DNA of 64,000 bases from a bacterium (GTDB taxonomy: Bacteria; Planctomycetota; Planctomycetia; Planctomycetales; Planctomycetaceae): assembly GCA_016125225.1 (NCBI GenBank), contig WGME01000028.1, positions 1 through 64,000 on the forward strand, written 5' to 3'. The translations under genes and the position numbers were made by a program. The notes beneath the pieces are model-generated. The model was not told where the DNA came from and made no database searches. It was given only the letters and a program-made list of their open reading frames with translations. Below, in pieces: positions 36,789-47,038 of the stretch; within the stretch, counting starts at the first letter, position 1; each line of letters starts with the position of its first letter.

Positions 36789-39074
36789 ATGAACCTCTGG
36801 CTGACCAATCATTTCTTCAATCCGACACTGCTCGCCGGCGGTGCGGCTTTGATTGCGCTGCCAGTTATCATTCACCTCATCAACCGGCTACGTTATCGGC
36901 GGGTGAAATTCGCGGCGATGGAATTTCTGCTGCAAAGTCAGCAGAGAAACCGCCGACGAATTTTGCTCGAACAGCTGCTGCTGCTGCTCATGCGAATGGC
37001 GATTGTCGCAGGCATCGTGATGTTGATCGCCCGGCTGGTCCTCGCCCCCTCTGAGATGTCGCTGTTTCGCGGGGCCAAATCGCATCATGTCGTGCTTTTG
37101 GATGACAGCGGTTCGATGCGGCAGCGCTGGGGCGAAACCTCGGCATTTCAGGAAGCCTTGACGGTTATCAATCAACTCTTATCAGAGGGTGCCCAGCGGC
37201 CGAATACACAGACATTCTCATTGCTGAAGCTCTCGCATCCCGATCAACCCTTTGCATCCCAGCGTGATATCGATGAAGCATTAGTGCTGGAAATGGCGAC
37301 CAAGCTGGAACCGCAAGTGTTTTCCAGCACGCATCAGCAGCTCGATTTGATCGCCGGGCTGAAGTCGGCTCAGAAATACCTGAAAGATGAAAAAGGGGCC
37401 GTGCAACATCTGCACGTGATCTCCGATTTCCGTGAACGGGACTGGAAGGATCAGAAGGCCATCGCCGCGATTCTGGAAGAACTATCGGCGAAGAATGTCA
37501 CCGTCAACCTGGTGAAGACCGTTCCCGATGCCCCCACGAACTTGGCGGTCACGGAACTGACGGCCGCGGTCCAGGTCGCAGCGGCGGGTGTCCCGTTGCG
37601 GCTGAAAGTCGGGGTGGCGAATTTCGGTGTGGATGCCGCTCAGGACGTGCGCGTGACCTTGACCGATGATGGCGTGAAACTCCCCGTCACGGTTTTGCTC
37701 GATCGCATTGATCCGGGAACGACTGCTTATCAGGATGTCGATATCCGCCTCGCCACGCCGACACAGCACCGGTTGTCGGCCGTGATCGATGCCGATGTTT
37801 TACCGCAAGACAACACACGGTTTCTGGCGGTCGATGTGTCCCCCACCATTCCGGTGCTGATCATCGAAGGGACCACGACGACCGATGCTTCGAGCTTTGT
37901 GGCCGATGCATTAGCCGCCGATCCGGTCAGCACGGGGGTGGCTGTCACGCTCGACACTCCCGACGGTTTGCGTCGCCGGAACCTGCAGGAATATCGGGTC
38001 ATCTATCTGTTGAATGTCCCCGAACTCCCGGCCGATGCTATCTCGGCCGTCGAAGACTATGTCAGTCTCGGGGGCGGGCTCGTCTGGTTCACCGGTGATT
38101 CTGTAAGACCAGCCCACTATCGCGACGCGTTATGGGCCGAAGGGGCAGGCCTGTTTCCGATCCCGCTTGGTGACAGTGCGGCCGATTTGCCGGTCGACCC
38201 TACGGTTGTGGAAGTGGACCTCGTTCCGAGTGATCACCCTCTCTTTGCCATCATGCAGGGACAGGACAATCCGTTTATCGCCAGTGTCCATATCCAACGG
38301 TACTCGACGGTAGTGGACGATTGGGTGCGTGATGATCAGCGACGCGGCGACCAGGTCCGCACCTTGGCCTGGCTGAGAAATCGGGCTCCGCTGATTGTCG
38401 AGCGTGTGCAGGGAACAGGGCGTATCGTGGCCTGCCTGACCACCGCGGACCCCATCTGGAACGACTGGGCCCGTAATCCCAGTTATGTCGTGTTTCAGTT
38501 GGAACTGCTGAAGTACGTCGCTCGGCAAGATCGTGGATTGCCGTTACGGACTGTCGGCGAACCGATGCGGATCGCACTGGACCCCGCGAATTATCTGGAA
38601 ACCGTCGAAGTCACCTCACCCGCGGCGGAAGGGGAACGGACCACACGGTTGCAGGCGGCGCCGGAACCCATTGAATCGGCAGCCGACGAAACCACGGCAG
38701 AACCAGAAGCCACTCCGGCCGCAGTGCAGTTGGTCGCGGAGTTCAAGGAAACGGACGAACCGGGCATCTATCAACTGCAACTGCTCAATCAGGCGCAAAC
38801 GGCGGAACGCAAAATTCTGGCCTACAACGTGCCGGTCGCGGAAAGTGAGCTGGCATTAGCCACCACGGCGAACCTCAGAAAACGCATCGGGAATGCAGCT
38901 GGCGTGCAGATTCAGGAACCTGGACAGTTCCAATGGCTGCAAGGGGAAGAAGCCGGTTCGGAAATTCGCCAATGGTTGCTTTGGGTCCTGCTCGCATTGC
39001 TGATCGGTGAGCAACTGCTGGCCTACCGCATGAGTTATCATCCGAAAGTCAGTTGGGCAGGAGCCGCCGCATGA
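36789..39074 (+). CDS. BatA/VWA-domain membrane protein
   Basis: A 761-residue membrane protein. The N-terminal BatA domain has two membrane helices flanking the conserved stretch LINRLRYRRVKFAAMEFL (about 10-85). A VWA domain follows with the MIDAS D-x-S-x-S at Asp105-Ser107-Ser109 (LLDDSGSM). Then come extracytoplasmic beta domains, a glutamine-amidotransferase-like segment (YRVIYLLNVPELPADA...GGGLVWFTGD) and a C-terminal membrane helix (LLWVLLALLIGEQLLAY). BatA-type proteins accompany MoxR/DUF58 in aerotolerance-type operons. Its stop overlaps the next gene's start (ATGA). Confidence 0.88.
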   Translation: MNLWLTNHFFNPTLLAGGAALIALPVIIHLINRLRYRRVKFAAMEFLLQSQQRNRRRILLEQLLLLLMRMAIVAGIVMLIARLVLAPSEMSLFRGAKSHHVVLLDDSGSMRQRWGETSAFQEALTVINQLLSEGAQRPNTQTFSLLKLSHPDQPFASQRDIDEALVLEMATKLEPQVFSSTHQQLDLIAGLKSAQKYLKDEKGAVQHLHVISDFRERDWKDQKAIAAILEELSAKNVTVNLVKTVPDAPTNLAVTELTAAVQVAAAGVPLRLKVGVANFGVDAAQDVRVTLTDDGVKLPVTVLLDRIDPGTTAYQDVDIRLATPTQHRLSAVIDADVLPQDNTRFLAVDVSPTIPVLIIEGTTTTDASSFVADALAADPVSTGVAVTLDTPDGLRRRNLQEYRVIYLLNVPELPADAISAVEDYVSLGGGLVWFTGDSVRPAHYRDALWAEGAGLFPIPLGDSAADLPVDPTVVEVDLVPSDHPLFAIMQGQDNPFIASVHIQRYSTVVDDWVRDDQRRGDQVRTLAWLRNRAPLIVERVQGTGRIVACLTTADPIWNDWARNPSYVVFQLELLKYVARQDRGLPLRTVGEPMRIALDPANYLETVEVTSPAAEGERTTRLQAAPEPIESAADETTAEPEATPAAVQLVAEFKETDEPGIYQLQLLNQAQTAERKILAYNVPVAESELALATTANLRKRIGNAAGVQIQEPGQFQWLQGEEAGSEIRQWLLWVLLALLIGEQLLAYRMSYHPKVSWAGAAA

Positions 39075-41527
39075 CGCTGCCGTTCTTTTCCCACTTGCCG
39101 TGCTGGCTGCTGGCGGACACTGCTGGTTCGTGGACGTCGCGGGAACTCGACTGGCCCGATACCGTCGCGGGGGGGTTGCTCCTCGTCTTTGGTTCCCTGG
39201 CGGTCCTGGCCTGGGTGATCTGGCTGTATCGCCGCGACACCCAAGAGTTGCCGCTGGGTTGGCGACTGCTGTTGGCAGGATTGCGGATCAGCGCTCTGGG
39301 CGGGTTGCTGATCATCGCCTTGAATCCTCAAGATCGAACACAACGGACCGCGTTCCGGCCATCCCGTGCGATTGTGCTCATCGACACATCCCTGTCGATG
39401 CGACACCCGGCCTCAGAAATGACTAAGGGAGCCACCACGGGGGAAAGCCGCACGGCAGCGATCCAAAACTGGCTGAAATCCTCGCCGTTTTTGTCGACCC
39501 TGCAACGCGAGCACGAGGTGAGCATTTTCAGTTTCGATACGGCACTCAATGGCCCGGTGGCCGTGCTACCTTATCGAGACCCTGATGCAGAGAAACCGGC
39601 GGCATCTTCTTCTCCCGCGACTCCGGCGCTCGACTGGATCGAGACCCTGCAACCACAAGGAACCGAGACACGCTTGGGAGAAGCCTTGGGAGAAGTGATT
39701 CGTCAATCGGCGGGACGCACGCTCTCGGGGATTGTCGTCGTGACCGATGGTGGCCAGAACGCCGGCGTCGATCCCATCACCGCGCACGATCGAGCCATCG
39801 CTGCCAAGGCCCGGTTGATTGCTGTCGGGGTCGGCAGTGTGGAACAACCTCTCAACGTGCAGATCGCCGACATCCAGTCGCCAACCGATGTTCAACTGGG
39901 TGATAGCTTCGATCTGACCGGTTATGTGCAAGCGCAAGGTCTCGCGGGTCGCGATGTGAAGGTCGAACTCCTCGCTGCACAGGATGGCCAGAATGAAGCT
40001 CCGCTGGCCATCTCGACTCAGAATCTCACCCTACCGGATGATGGCCTGGCAGCCGAACTGAAATTCAACATTCAGCCGGTGGGCGAGGGCGGCTGGAAAT
40101 ACACTCTGCGTGTGCAACCCACCACCGCGGTTTCCGAATTCAATCAACAGGACAACGAACAGACCGTCTCGGTGCGAGTCTTCGATCGTCCGACGCGCGT
40201 GCTCTTGTTTGCAGGCGGCCCGATGCGCGACTATCAGTTCGTGCGGAACCTGCTGTATCGCCACAAGTCGATCGATGTCGATGTGCTGCTGCAAACCGCC
40301 GCGGTCGGATCGAGTCAGGAATCTGACAATCTGCTGGCCCAATTCCCGGCGACTCGCGAACAATTGTATGAATACGATGTGATCATCGCCTTTGATCCCG
40401 ACTGGCGACAGATTCCGGCCGAATCGATTCTGCAATTATCGGACTGGGTCGACCAGGAGGGGGGCGGACTCGTGCTGGTTGCGGGCGATGTCTTTACCGT
40501 TCAACTCGCGTCCGCCGCCGATCAGGCCAGTCCGCAACAACTGCAATTATCACCACTCAAAGATCTGTATCCGGTGGTGCTCAACTCCTACCTTGCGGAA
40601 ATGCGCTTCGATAACAGTTCGTCACAACCGTGGCCGATTGAATTTACCCCGGAAGGTCAACGCGCTGAGTTTCTGCAACTCACCGACGATCCGCTCACCT
40701 CACTGGCCCGTTGGAAAGAGTTCGCTGGCTTCTACCGTTGCTATCCCACATCCGGAGCAAAGGCGGGAGCCACGGTGCTCGCCCGTTTCAGCGATCCCCG
40801 TTCGCAGAATGAATACGGCTTCCCGGTATTGCTCGCCGAACAGTTTTTCGGGCAGGGCCGTACGCTGTATCTCGGCAGTGCCGAAGTCTGGCGGCTGCGT
40901 GCCGTTTCCGATGCCGACTACGATCGTTTCTGGATCAAAACCATTCGGGAAGTGGGGCAGGGGAGAACGAAACGCGGGACGCGCCGCGGGGTGTTGCTGC
41001 CGGAATCCCGCAAGCTGCTGCTCGGTCAAACGGCGCGGTTACGGGCTCGCTTATTGGACGCCCAATTCCAACCCCTCGCCATGAATGAAGTACGCCTGGA
41101 AGTGATCGACCCGGCTGGCAAACCCATGCTCCCCAGTCCACGACTGCGACCCGACCCGAGTCGCCCCGGCGAATATGTCGGCGACTTCCGTGTCAGCCAG
41201 GCGGGGGTTTATCGACTGGAGTTGCCGGTTCCGGAATCGAACGAACAAATCACCGATGAACTCGTGGTCGCGCTACCAAAGCTCGAAGATCAGGATGTCC
41301 GGCAGAACGTCGCCATGCTGACCGATCTGGTGCGTGACACCGGCGGCGAAGTCCTGACACTCGAAACCGCGACAGCCCGGTTGCCGGAATTGCTGCAGTC
41401 GCGCGGGGAACTCTTTACGATCGACGAGCGTCTCCAATCGTTGTGGGATCGCGGTTGGGTGATGTATTTACTGGTGGGTTTACTGGCTGCAGAATGGTTA
41501 ACACGAAAGTTGCTGAAGCTGGCGTGA
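39071..41527 (+). CDS. Second large VWA-domain membrane protein
   Basis: An 818-residue membrane protein with two N-terminal helices (about 33-53 and 66-84). A VWA domain carries an intact MIDAS D-x-S-x-S at Asp105-Ser107-Ser109 (LIDTSLSM) and later VVVTDGGQNAG. CARDB-like beta domains follow, then a glutamine-amidotransferase-like fold (VIIAFDPDWRQIP...GGGLVLVAGD) and a C-terminal helix. The architecture parallels the preceding gene but without the BatA motif, so the two may form a heteromer. Start at the ATGA overlap; the longer frame to 39053 is not needed. Confidence 0.85.
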   Translation: MTLPFFSHLPCWLLADTAGSWTSRELDWPDTVAGGLLLVFGSLAVLAWVIWLYRRDTQELPLGWRLLLAGLRISALGGLLIIALNPQDRTQRTAFRPSRAIVLIDTSLSMRHPASEMTKGATTGESRTAAIQNWLKSSPFLSTLQREHEVSIFSFDTALNGPVAVLPYRDPDAEKPAASSSPATPALDWIETLQPQGTETRLGEALGEVIRQSAGRTLSGIVVVTDGGQNAGVDPITAHDRAIAAKARLIAVGVGSVEQPLNVQIADIQSPTDVQLGDSFDLTGYVQAQGLAGRDVKVELLAAQDGQNEAPLAISTQNLTLPDDGLAAELKFNIQPVGEGGWKYTLRVQPTTAVSEFNQQDNEQTVSVRVFDRPTRVLLFAGGPMRDYQFVRNLLYRHKSIDVDVLLQTAAVGSSQESDNLLAQFPATREQLYEYDVIIAFDPDWRQIPAESILQLSDWVDQEGGGLVLVAGDVFTVQLASAADQASPQQLQLSPLKDLYPVVLNSYLAEMRFDNSSSQPWPIEFTPEGQRAEFLQLTDDPLTSLARWKEFAGFYRCYPTSGAKAGATVLARFSDPRSQNEYGFPVLLAEQFFGQGRTLYLGSAEVWRLRAVSDADYDRFWIKTIREVGQGRTKRGTRRGVLLPESRKLLLGQTARLRARLLDAQFQPLAMNEVRLEVIDPAGKPMLPSPRLRPDPSRPGEYVGDFRVSQAGVYRLELPVPESNEQITDELVVALPKLEDQDVRQNVAMLTDLVRDTGGEVLTLETATARLPELLQSRGELFTIDERLQSLWDRGWVMYLLVGLLAAEWLTRKLLKLA

Positions 41528-41570
41528 TGGATCTCGCCTGAGTGGTTACGGAACACGCTCCAAGAAGCAG

Positions 41571-44024
41571 ATGATGGCTGACACACCACTATCACTGGCA
41601 CCCCAAGTTAAGCAGACGTTGAAGTCGCTACGGCGGCGGATTCGTCAGTATGTCTTCTGGGAAGGACTGGCTCTCGTAGCCGTTCTCGCCGGGGTGCTCT
41701 TCTGGGGCAGCTTCCTGATCGATGCGGTCTATTTCACCGCCAGCCGACTCGAACTTCCCCGCTGGTTCCGTGCTCTTTTTCTCGTGGGCACCATCACCGC
41801 ATTGGTGGTTGGCTTGTGTATCTGGGTGGGATTCCGTGCATTTGGCCGCGTGCGTCGCCGGGCGTTGGCGCTACTCTTAGAACGTCGCTTTCCCGAACTG
41901 GGTGACCGTTTGATTACTGCAGTGGAAGCTTCGGAGCAGGCTTGGGTGCCGCATTCCGACTTCGAACAGGCGATGGTGTTGCGCACGGTTTCGCAGGCCG
42001 CGGCGGCTGTGGAAAAACTGGACCTCAGCCGCGTGTTCGATGCGGGTCCCATTCGCCGGGCCATCATCTCCGCTGTGGTGCTGGTGGCTTCGGTCCTCGG
42101 TCTCGCCGTGGTCAATACGGCCGCGATGGAACGCTGGATCGATGGCTACTGGCGGTTGGAACCGCATTACTGGCCCCGCAAGACAGACCTGCTGGTGCAG
42201 GTGCAAAGCCTGCCGAGTGATGAATTGCATGACTTCACCGAAGGACGGTTTCGGCATCCGCGCGGCGGCGACTTGCAACTGGTCATCACGCCCGTCGAAG
42301 GAAAAGTGGTTCCGGAACGCGTACGGCTCGATTACCGTCTGCGGGGCGGAAGCTGGAAGCGAACATTTCTCAGCCAGCCGGGAGACCAGCCCTTTCAGCA
42401 CCTGTTCCCGGCGTTGCTCGATGAAGTCGAATTCTGGGTTTCCGGTGGAGATTATGCCGCATCAACCCCCTGGCGGATTGAAGTGGTCGATCCCCCGCGG
42501 CTCGATGCCGTCTCTCTCGCCGCCCGTTATCCAGACTACACGCAGCTGAATGATACCGGCCCGCAAGGTGCCCCGGTGCGAACCATCCTGCCGGTGCTGG
42601 GGACGCAGATCACGTTGCCCATGGGTACCGACGTGCTGTTTTCAGGAACCGCGAACAAGCCTCTGTCCGCCATTCGCATCGAAGTGGATGGTGGCAGCGA
42701 GCGTTTTGAATGGACGTTGAACCGCGAATCAGAGACTGCATCTAACATCAGCGAGATCATGGTGCGGGCCCACGATGATCTGCCGCAAAAGCAGGTCCGA
42801 ATTCCCGCCGAGATCGCAGCGAACTGGCTTTCGACCGATCGCACCGGCTTTACAATTCCATTGGTTCTGCAGAAAGACGGAGAAGTCGCCTTGCGAGAAA
42901 CGCTGACCGCTCTAGCGGACAATTCGGCCGAATGCCCGGCGGTCTTCCCCTGGCCGGCGGATACCAATCTTCGCATCCATCTGGTTGATGCCGACGGCAT
43001 CGTCAGTCCGGAACCTTTGCGACTGGCCATCAATGCGGAGCCCGATCTCCCCCCCAGTCTCGAAGTGGAACTCACGGGCATCAGTTCGTCGATCACGCGC
43101 CAGGCCCGCATTCCTGTGGCAGGACTTATTCGCGATGACTACGGCGTCGCCCAGGCTCGGTTTGATTATCTCATCGATACCGAGACCGATTGGCAGCCGA
43201 GGGAATTTGCGAACCCCGTCACCGAGACTCTAACCGAAGTCCCGCTGGCCCGGTCGGAGAACGAGCCTTACCAGCGGTTTGATGTTTTGCCACTCGATTT
43301 GTCGCTCAAGCAGAAACTGACACTGACTGTGTTCGCCGCCGATGGCGATACGCTGAATGGTCCCAACATTCAACGCAGCCAGAAGTTCGTTTTCACCATT
43401 GTCTCCGTCGAAGAGTTGCTGTCTCTGCTGTATGCCAAAGAACTCAACCTGCGGAAACGGTTCGAGCAGATTCTGACCGAACTCAAGGATCTGCGGCAAG
43501 ATCTCGGCGTCCACAAAGAACGAGCAGGAATGCTGGCAACGACCGAGGGTGAGCCTCGCCGCGAGATCGAATTTGCCCTCGTTGCTTGTGCGGAGCGGTC
43601 CCTGCATGGCGTGCGGAAAAACGCCGCCGAAATGCTGTCGATCGAGCAGGCGGTTCGCGAAATCCGCGATGAAATGGTGAACAATGCCGCGGAAACGCCG
43701 CAGAATATGGATCGGCTCGAAGCAAAAATTCTGGGCCCGCTCACCATCACCAACACCGAGGGTTTTCCCGCCGTCGATGTCGCTTTAGGCCTATTTTCGC
43801 TGGCCAATCAGAAAGGGCAGGACCGAATGGCTCCTTTGAGCCGATCGGAACAGGAACTGGATCGTGTTATCACCCGGCTGGAACGGGTGTTGCTTGAAAT
43901 GCGAAAATTAGAGACATTCCACGAGGCAATAGAGTTGCTCAAGTCCATCATGTCGGAACATGATGGACTGTCGGAGGACACGAAGACGAAGCGTAAAGAA
44001 AAAGCACTACAGGCTTTGGAGTAA
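41571..44024 (+). CDS. Large membrane protein, DUF4175-like
   Basis: An 817-residue protein. Three hydrophobic helices lie in the first 180 residues (about 26-50, 66-88, 154-176), with an Arg-rich cytoplasmic loop containing RRRALALLLERRFPELGDRLITAVE, a motif typical of DUF4175 and related planctomycete proteins. A beta-rich extracytoplasmic region (about 180-590) is followed by a coiled-coil C terminus. No enzymatic motif is recognised. In DUF4175-type systems the following gene is often a low-complexity coiled-coil protein, as here. ATG at 41571 or 41574. Confidence 0.7.
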   Translation: MMADTPLSLAPQVKQTLKSLRRRIRQYVFWEGLALVAVLAGVLFWGSFLIDAVYFTASRLELPRWFRALFLVGTITALVVGLCIWVGFRAFGRVRRRALALLLERRFPELGDRLITAVEASEQAWVPHSDFEQAMVLRTVSQAAAAVEKLDLSRVFDAGPIRRAIISAVVLVASVLGLAVVNTAAMERWIDGYWRLEPHYWPRKTDLLVQVQSLPSDELHDFTEGRFRHPRGGDLQLVITPVEGKVVPERVRLDYRLRGGSWKRTFLSQPGDQPFQHLFPALLDEVEFWVSGGDYAASTPWRIEVVDPPRLDAVSLAARYPDYTQLNDTGPQGAPVRTILPVLGTQITLPMGTDVLFSGTANKPLSAIRIEVDGGSERFEWTLNRESETASNISEIMVRAHDDLPQKQVRIPAEIAANWLSTDRTGFTIPLVLQKDGEVALRETLTALADNSAECPAVFPWPADTNLRIHLVDADGIVSPEPLRLAINAEPDLPPSLEVELTGISSSITRQARIPVAGLIRDDYGVAQARFDYLIDTETDWQPREFANPVTETLTEVPLARSENEPYQRFDVLPLDLSLKQKLTLTVFAADGDTLNGPNIQRSQKFVFTIVSVEELLSLLYAKELNLRKRFEQILTELKDLRQDLGVHKERAGMLATTEGEPRREIEFALVACAERSLHGVRKNAAEMLSIEQAVREIRDEMVNNAAETPQNMDRLEAKILGPLTITNTEGFPAVDVALGLFSLANQKGQDRMAPLSRSEQELDRVITRLERVLLEMRKLETFHEAIELLKSIMSEHDGLSEDTKTKRKEKALQALE

Positions 44025-44075
44025 ACAACCCGAGCCCACCGGATGTCGTGTCCCGACGGGTTGAGGAGGACGAAC

Positions 44076-45944
44076 ATGCTCGCACGTCCAATTGAATGGT
44101 CATTCCCCGGGCGGGTTCTGCTGATAGTCTGGGCACTCGTTCTCAGCTTGACCACCTCGGCCTTTTGTCAAACTGACAATTCTTCGGCGACGAAAGAACC
44201 TGCCGAGGATGTCCCTCTGGCGACCCGACAAGAGGCCCTCAGCCTCCGCTACCAGCGATTCGAAACCACGCTGCTGCAACTCGGCGAATACCTCCGCAAG
44301 ACCGATCCTGACCGGGCGGAGCTTTTGCTGCGAACGTTGGGCAAAAGCAAGGAAAGCCGCGTTTCCGACCAGTTCATCGAATTGGTCGCTCTCCTCGAAC
44401 GGGGCCAACTCGGCGACGCGATCGATGGACAGGAAACGCTTCACCAACAGATGGCGCTGCTGCTGACCCTGCTGCAGAGCGAAGACCGAGTCGGCGATCT
44501 CGAAAAAGAACAGCAACGCATTCAGGCCTTGATTCGCGACGTCGACAAACTGATCTCCAAACAGACCGATGCCCGCGCTGCCACCGAACGTGGCACACCG
44601 GGGTCCGATGGTTCCGGGCAGCAGCAAAAAGTCGCCGATCAAACGGAACAGATCCTCGGCAAGATCGATCAACAAGACGCGGAACGGGCCAACGGGAAGA
44701 AGGACGAGTCTTCGGGTTCCGGCAAACCCTCTGACAGTGCATCGAAGCCGGGGGACTCTGGACAGAAGCCCGAGGGAGACAAACCGTCTGGGGAAGAGAA
44801 TCCTCAGGAATCGCCGAAAGGCAAAGATCCCTCTTCGAAAGAACCTAAGCCCTCTGATGACCCGAAGAAATCCGAGCCGATGCCGAGTTCGCCGTCCGAC
44901 TCTCCTTCCGGAGATAAGCCGAGCGAGCCTTCGGAATCGCCGAGCTCGCCGGGCTCATCGAAATCTCCCAAGTCTGACAAGCCATCGGAGTCATCCCCTT
45001 CGAAGAGTTCTCCGAACGGCCAGTCGCCCATGCCCGAGTCCCCTTCGCAGGATTCGCCGCCCTCGTCACCGGGTGATGAAAAACAAGACGAGTCACCGAT
45101 GGATTCTGGAGATGCGTCCCCCTCTCAGGAACGCACTCCCGGACGGGAAGAACTGCAGCGGGCCAAGCAGGAGATGGAACGGGCCATCAAAGAACTGCAG
45201 CAGAAGCACCGCGAAGCCGCTTCCGATCGGCAGGACAAAGCCCTGCGGGAGTTGATGGCTGCCAAGGAAAAGCTCGAAGAGATTCTGCGGCAACTGCGGG
45301 AAGAAGAACAGGAACTGTTGCTGGCGGCCTTGGAGGCCCGCTTCCGTGACATGCTGGCCCGACAGATCAATGTCCATAACGGCACGTTAGGTCTGGCAGC
45401 CATTCCCGTGGACCAACGGACCGACCGGCAACGCAGTCGGGCCATCGAACTCGCCCGCAATCAGGACGAAGTCGCCTTATTGGCAGCCAAAGCCCTGACG
45501 CTGCTGAAAGAAGAAGGCTCATCCATCGCCTTCCCGGAAGCTGTCGTCCAGATTCGCGATGACATGCTCACATCGGCCCGTCGGCTGGAACGAGTTGAGG
45601 TCGACGAACTGACGCAGACCATCCAGAAAGACATCATCGAAGCCCTGGAAGAAATGCTCGATGCTCTGCAGAAAGAGATGGAGAAGGCGAAAGACAAGAA
45701 AGACGGACAGCAAGCTCAGCAGGGCCAACAGCAAGACCCCTCGCTGGTCGATGTCCTCTCGGAACTTAAAATGCTGCGGTCATTGCAGTACCGCGTGAAT
45801 CGCCGGACCAAACAACTGGGACGGCTGGTCGATGGCGAACAGGCCGCCGAGGCCGATGTGGTCCAGCAACTGCGGGAGCTCTCGATCCGGCAGGCCAAAA
45901 TCTTTCAGACAGCCGACGATCTGGCCGCGGGGAGGAATCAATGA
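44076..45944 (+). CDS. Exported Ser/Pro/Lys-rich coiled-coil protein
   Basis: A 622-residue protein with a signal peptide (about 1-33), a helical N-terminal domain to about residue 185, and a disordered linker of roughly 165 residues made almost only of Ser, Pro, Lys, Glu, Asp and Gly (about 190-355). Long charged coiled coils follow ([18 protein letters not shown]..., [19 protein letters not shown]). A strong GAGGAGG precedes the ATG at 44076; the frame to 44043 lacks one. The linker suggests a flexible envelope spacer. The gene is translationally coupled to the next by ATGA. Function unknown. Confidence 0.7.
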   Translation: MLARPIEWSFPGRVLLIVWALVLSLTTSAFCQTDNSSATKEPAEDVPLATRQEALSLRYQRFETTLLQLGEYLRKTDPDRAELLLRTLGKSKESRVSDQFIELVALLERGQLGDAIDGQETLHQQMALLLTLLQSEDRVGDLEKEQQRIQALIRDVDKLISKQTDARAATERGTPGSDGSGQQQKVADQTEQILGKIDQQDAERANGKKDESSGSGKPSDSASKPGDSGQKPEGDKPSGEENPQESPKGKDPSSKEPKPSDDPKKSEPMPSSPSDSPSGDKPSEPSESPSSPGSSKSPKSDKPSESSPSKSSPNGQSPMPESPSQDSPPSSPGDEKQDESPMDSGDASPSQERTPGREELQRAKQEMERAIKELQQKHREAASDRQDKALRELMAAKEKLEEILRQLREEEQELLLAALEARFRDMLARQINVHNGTLGLAAIPVDQRTDRQRSRAIELARNQDEVALLAAKALTLLKEEGSSIAFPEAVVQIRDDMLTSARRLERVEVDELTQTIQKDIIEALEEMLDALQKEMEKAKDKKDGQQAQQGQQQDPSLVDVLSELKMLRSLQYRVNRRTKQLGRLVDGEQAAEADVVQQLRELSIRQAKIFQTADDLAAGRNQ

Positions 45945-47002
45945 ACACGATGACATTGCCCCTGCGGAGACTCTGGGCTCCAATTCTTGCCCTGGGTCTT
46001 GCCCTCGTGAGTCAGGCAACCCTAAGCGTCGCAGCCGAAGCGCGTTACCTGCCAATCTCATCCGCCGAACTTCGCTATCGGTTCACTCAACAACTCGCGA
46101 CCTCAAAACTGCCCGCCACAGAACAAACGGCAGTGCTCGCTTTGTGGGACGAAGTCTCTACGGAAACCGATGCCACCCAATTACTTGAACAGGCCTTGCG
46201 TGCCTGGAGCCAGATGGACCCGGAGTTCGCCAAGTTCTACGAGCAATGCCAGCACGTCACTGCGGTTTCGGTCCCGGAGACAACCACGATCCTGGGACGA
46301 TTGACGCTCGATGCCTTTCAGCAGGCCAATGCCCAAGCTTATCTCGGTCGGCGTCTCGCTGAGGCACGACTGTATGATGAAGCCCTGGAACAATTTTCGA
46401 GTGTCGAACTGGCACGGGTGATTGACCCCGCTTCAACGCTGTTCTATCACGCGGTCGCCGCGTATGAAGTGCTCGACCTCCCGGTGGCGTTATCCAAGCT
46501 CACGATACTCCGCACGCAGACGGATCAGGTTCCTGCTCGGTATCTGACCGTAGCGGACTTGATGCAGCGCGATCTGCAACAGATGGAACCGCAATCGCTC
46601 GGCGAAGTCGCCCGGTTGATGCACGATTCCGAACGTCGGCTCGATCTGGGCCGCGCGGGCGAACAGGTCCAGGAAGTGCAGGACAAGATCGTGGCCAATC
46701 TCGATGAGCTGATCAAAAAGATCGAAGCCCAGCAGGGGGGCGGCGGCGGTAGCGGAAGTGGTTCCAGTAACGCCAATGAATCGTCCGCTCCCGCTGATGA
46801 TAGCCGCGTGAAAGGCACGACCGCTCCCGGAGAAACCGACGACAAAAAATTCAGCAAGGAAGGCCGCTGGGGTGACCTCCCGGAAAAAGAACAGACGGCG
46901 GCCAAGAACCTGATCAATCGCGAATTCCCTTCGCATTACCGACAGGCCATCGAAACCTACTTCAAGAAGCTGGCGACGAAGCCGGCTGCTCCTGGCAAAT
47001 AG
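45941..47002 (+). CDS. Exported hypothetical protein of the MoxR/VWA cluster
   Basis: A 353-residue protein with a signal peptide (about 1-31, ending SVAAEA). A helical, TPR-like body follows (AQAYLGRRLAEARLYDEALEQFSSVEL, then HAVAAYEVLDLPVALSKLTIL). Next is a helical segment (DKIVANLDELIKKIEAQQ), a Gly/Ser linker and a C-terminal helical domain (LPEKEQTAAKNLINREFPSHYRQAIETYFKKLA). That last motif recurs at the C terminus of exported planctomycete proteins next to VWA genes. No catalytic motif. The ATG overlaps the previous stop and sits behind GGAGG, so it is co-translated. Confidence 0.65.
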   Translation: MNTMTLPLRRLWAPILALGLALVSQATLSVAAEARYLPISSAELRYRFTQQLATSKLPATEQTAVLALWDEVSTETDATQLLEQALRAWSQMDPEFAKFYEQCQHVTAVSVPETTTILGRLTLDAFQQANAQAYLGRRLAEARLYDEALEQFSSVELARVIDPASTLFYHAVAAYEVLDLPVALSKLTILRTQTDQVPARYLTVADLMQRDLQQMEPQSLGEVARLMHDSERRLDLGRAGEQVQEVQDKIVANLDELIKKIEAQQGGGGGSGSGSSNANESSAPADDSRVKGTTAPGETDDKKFSKEGRWGDLPEKEQTAAKNLINREFPSHYRQAIETYFKKLATKPAAPGK

Positions 47003-47038
47003 GTTGTCCCTGGCTTGGTTGTATAAAGGTTGCTCGAC

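Noticed and set aside
44640-45130. Repetitive Ser/Pro/Lys codons suggesting tandem DNA repeats or a CRISPR-like array
   Set aside because: There is no fixed repeat unit or spacer length. The stretch is an in-frame low-complexity protein linker.
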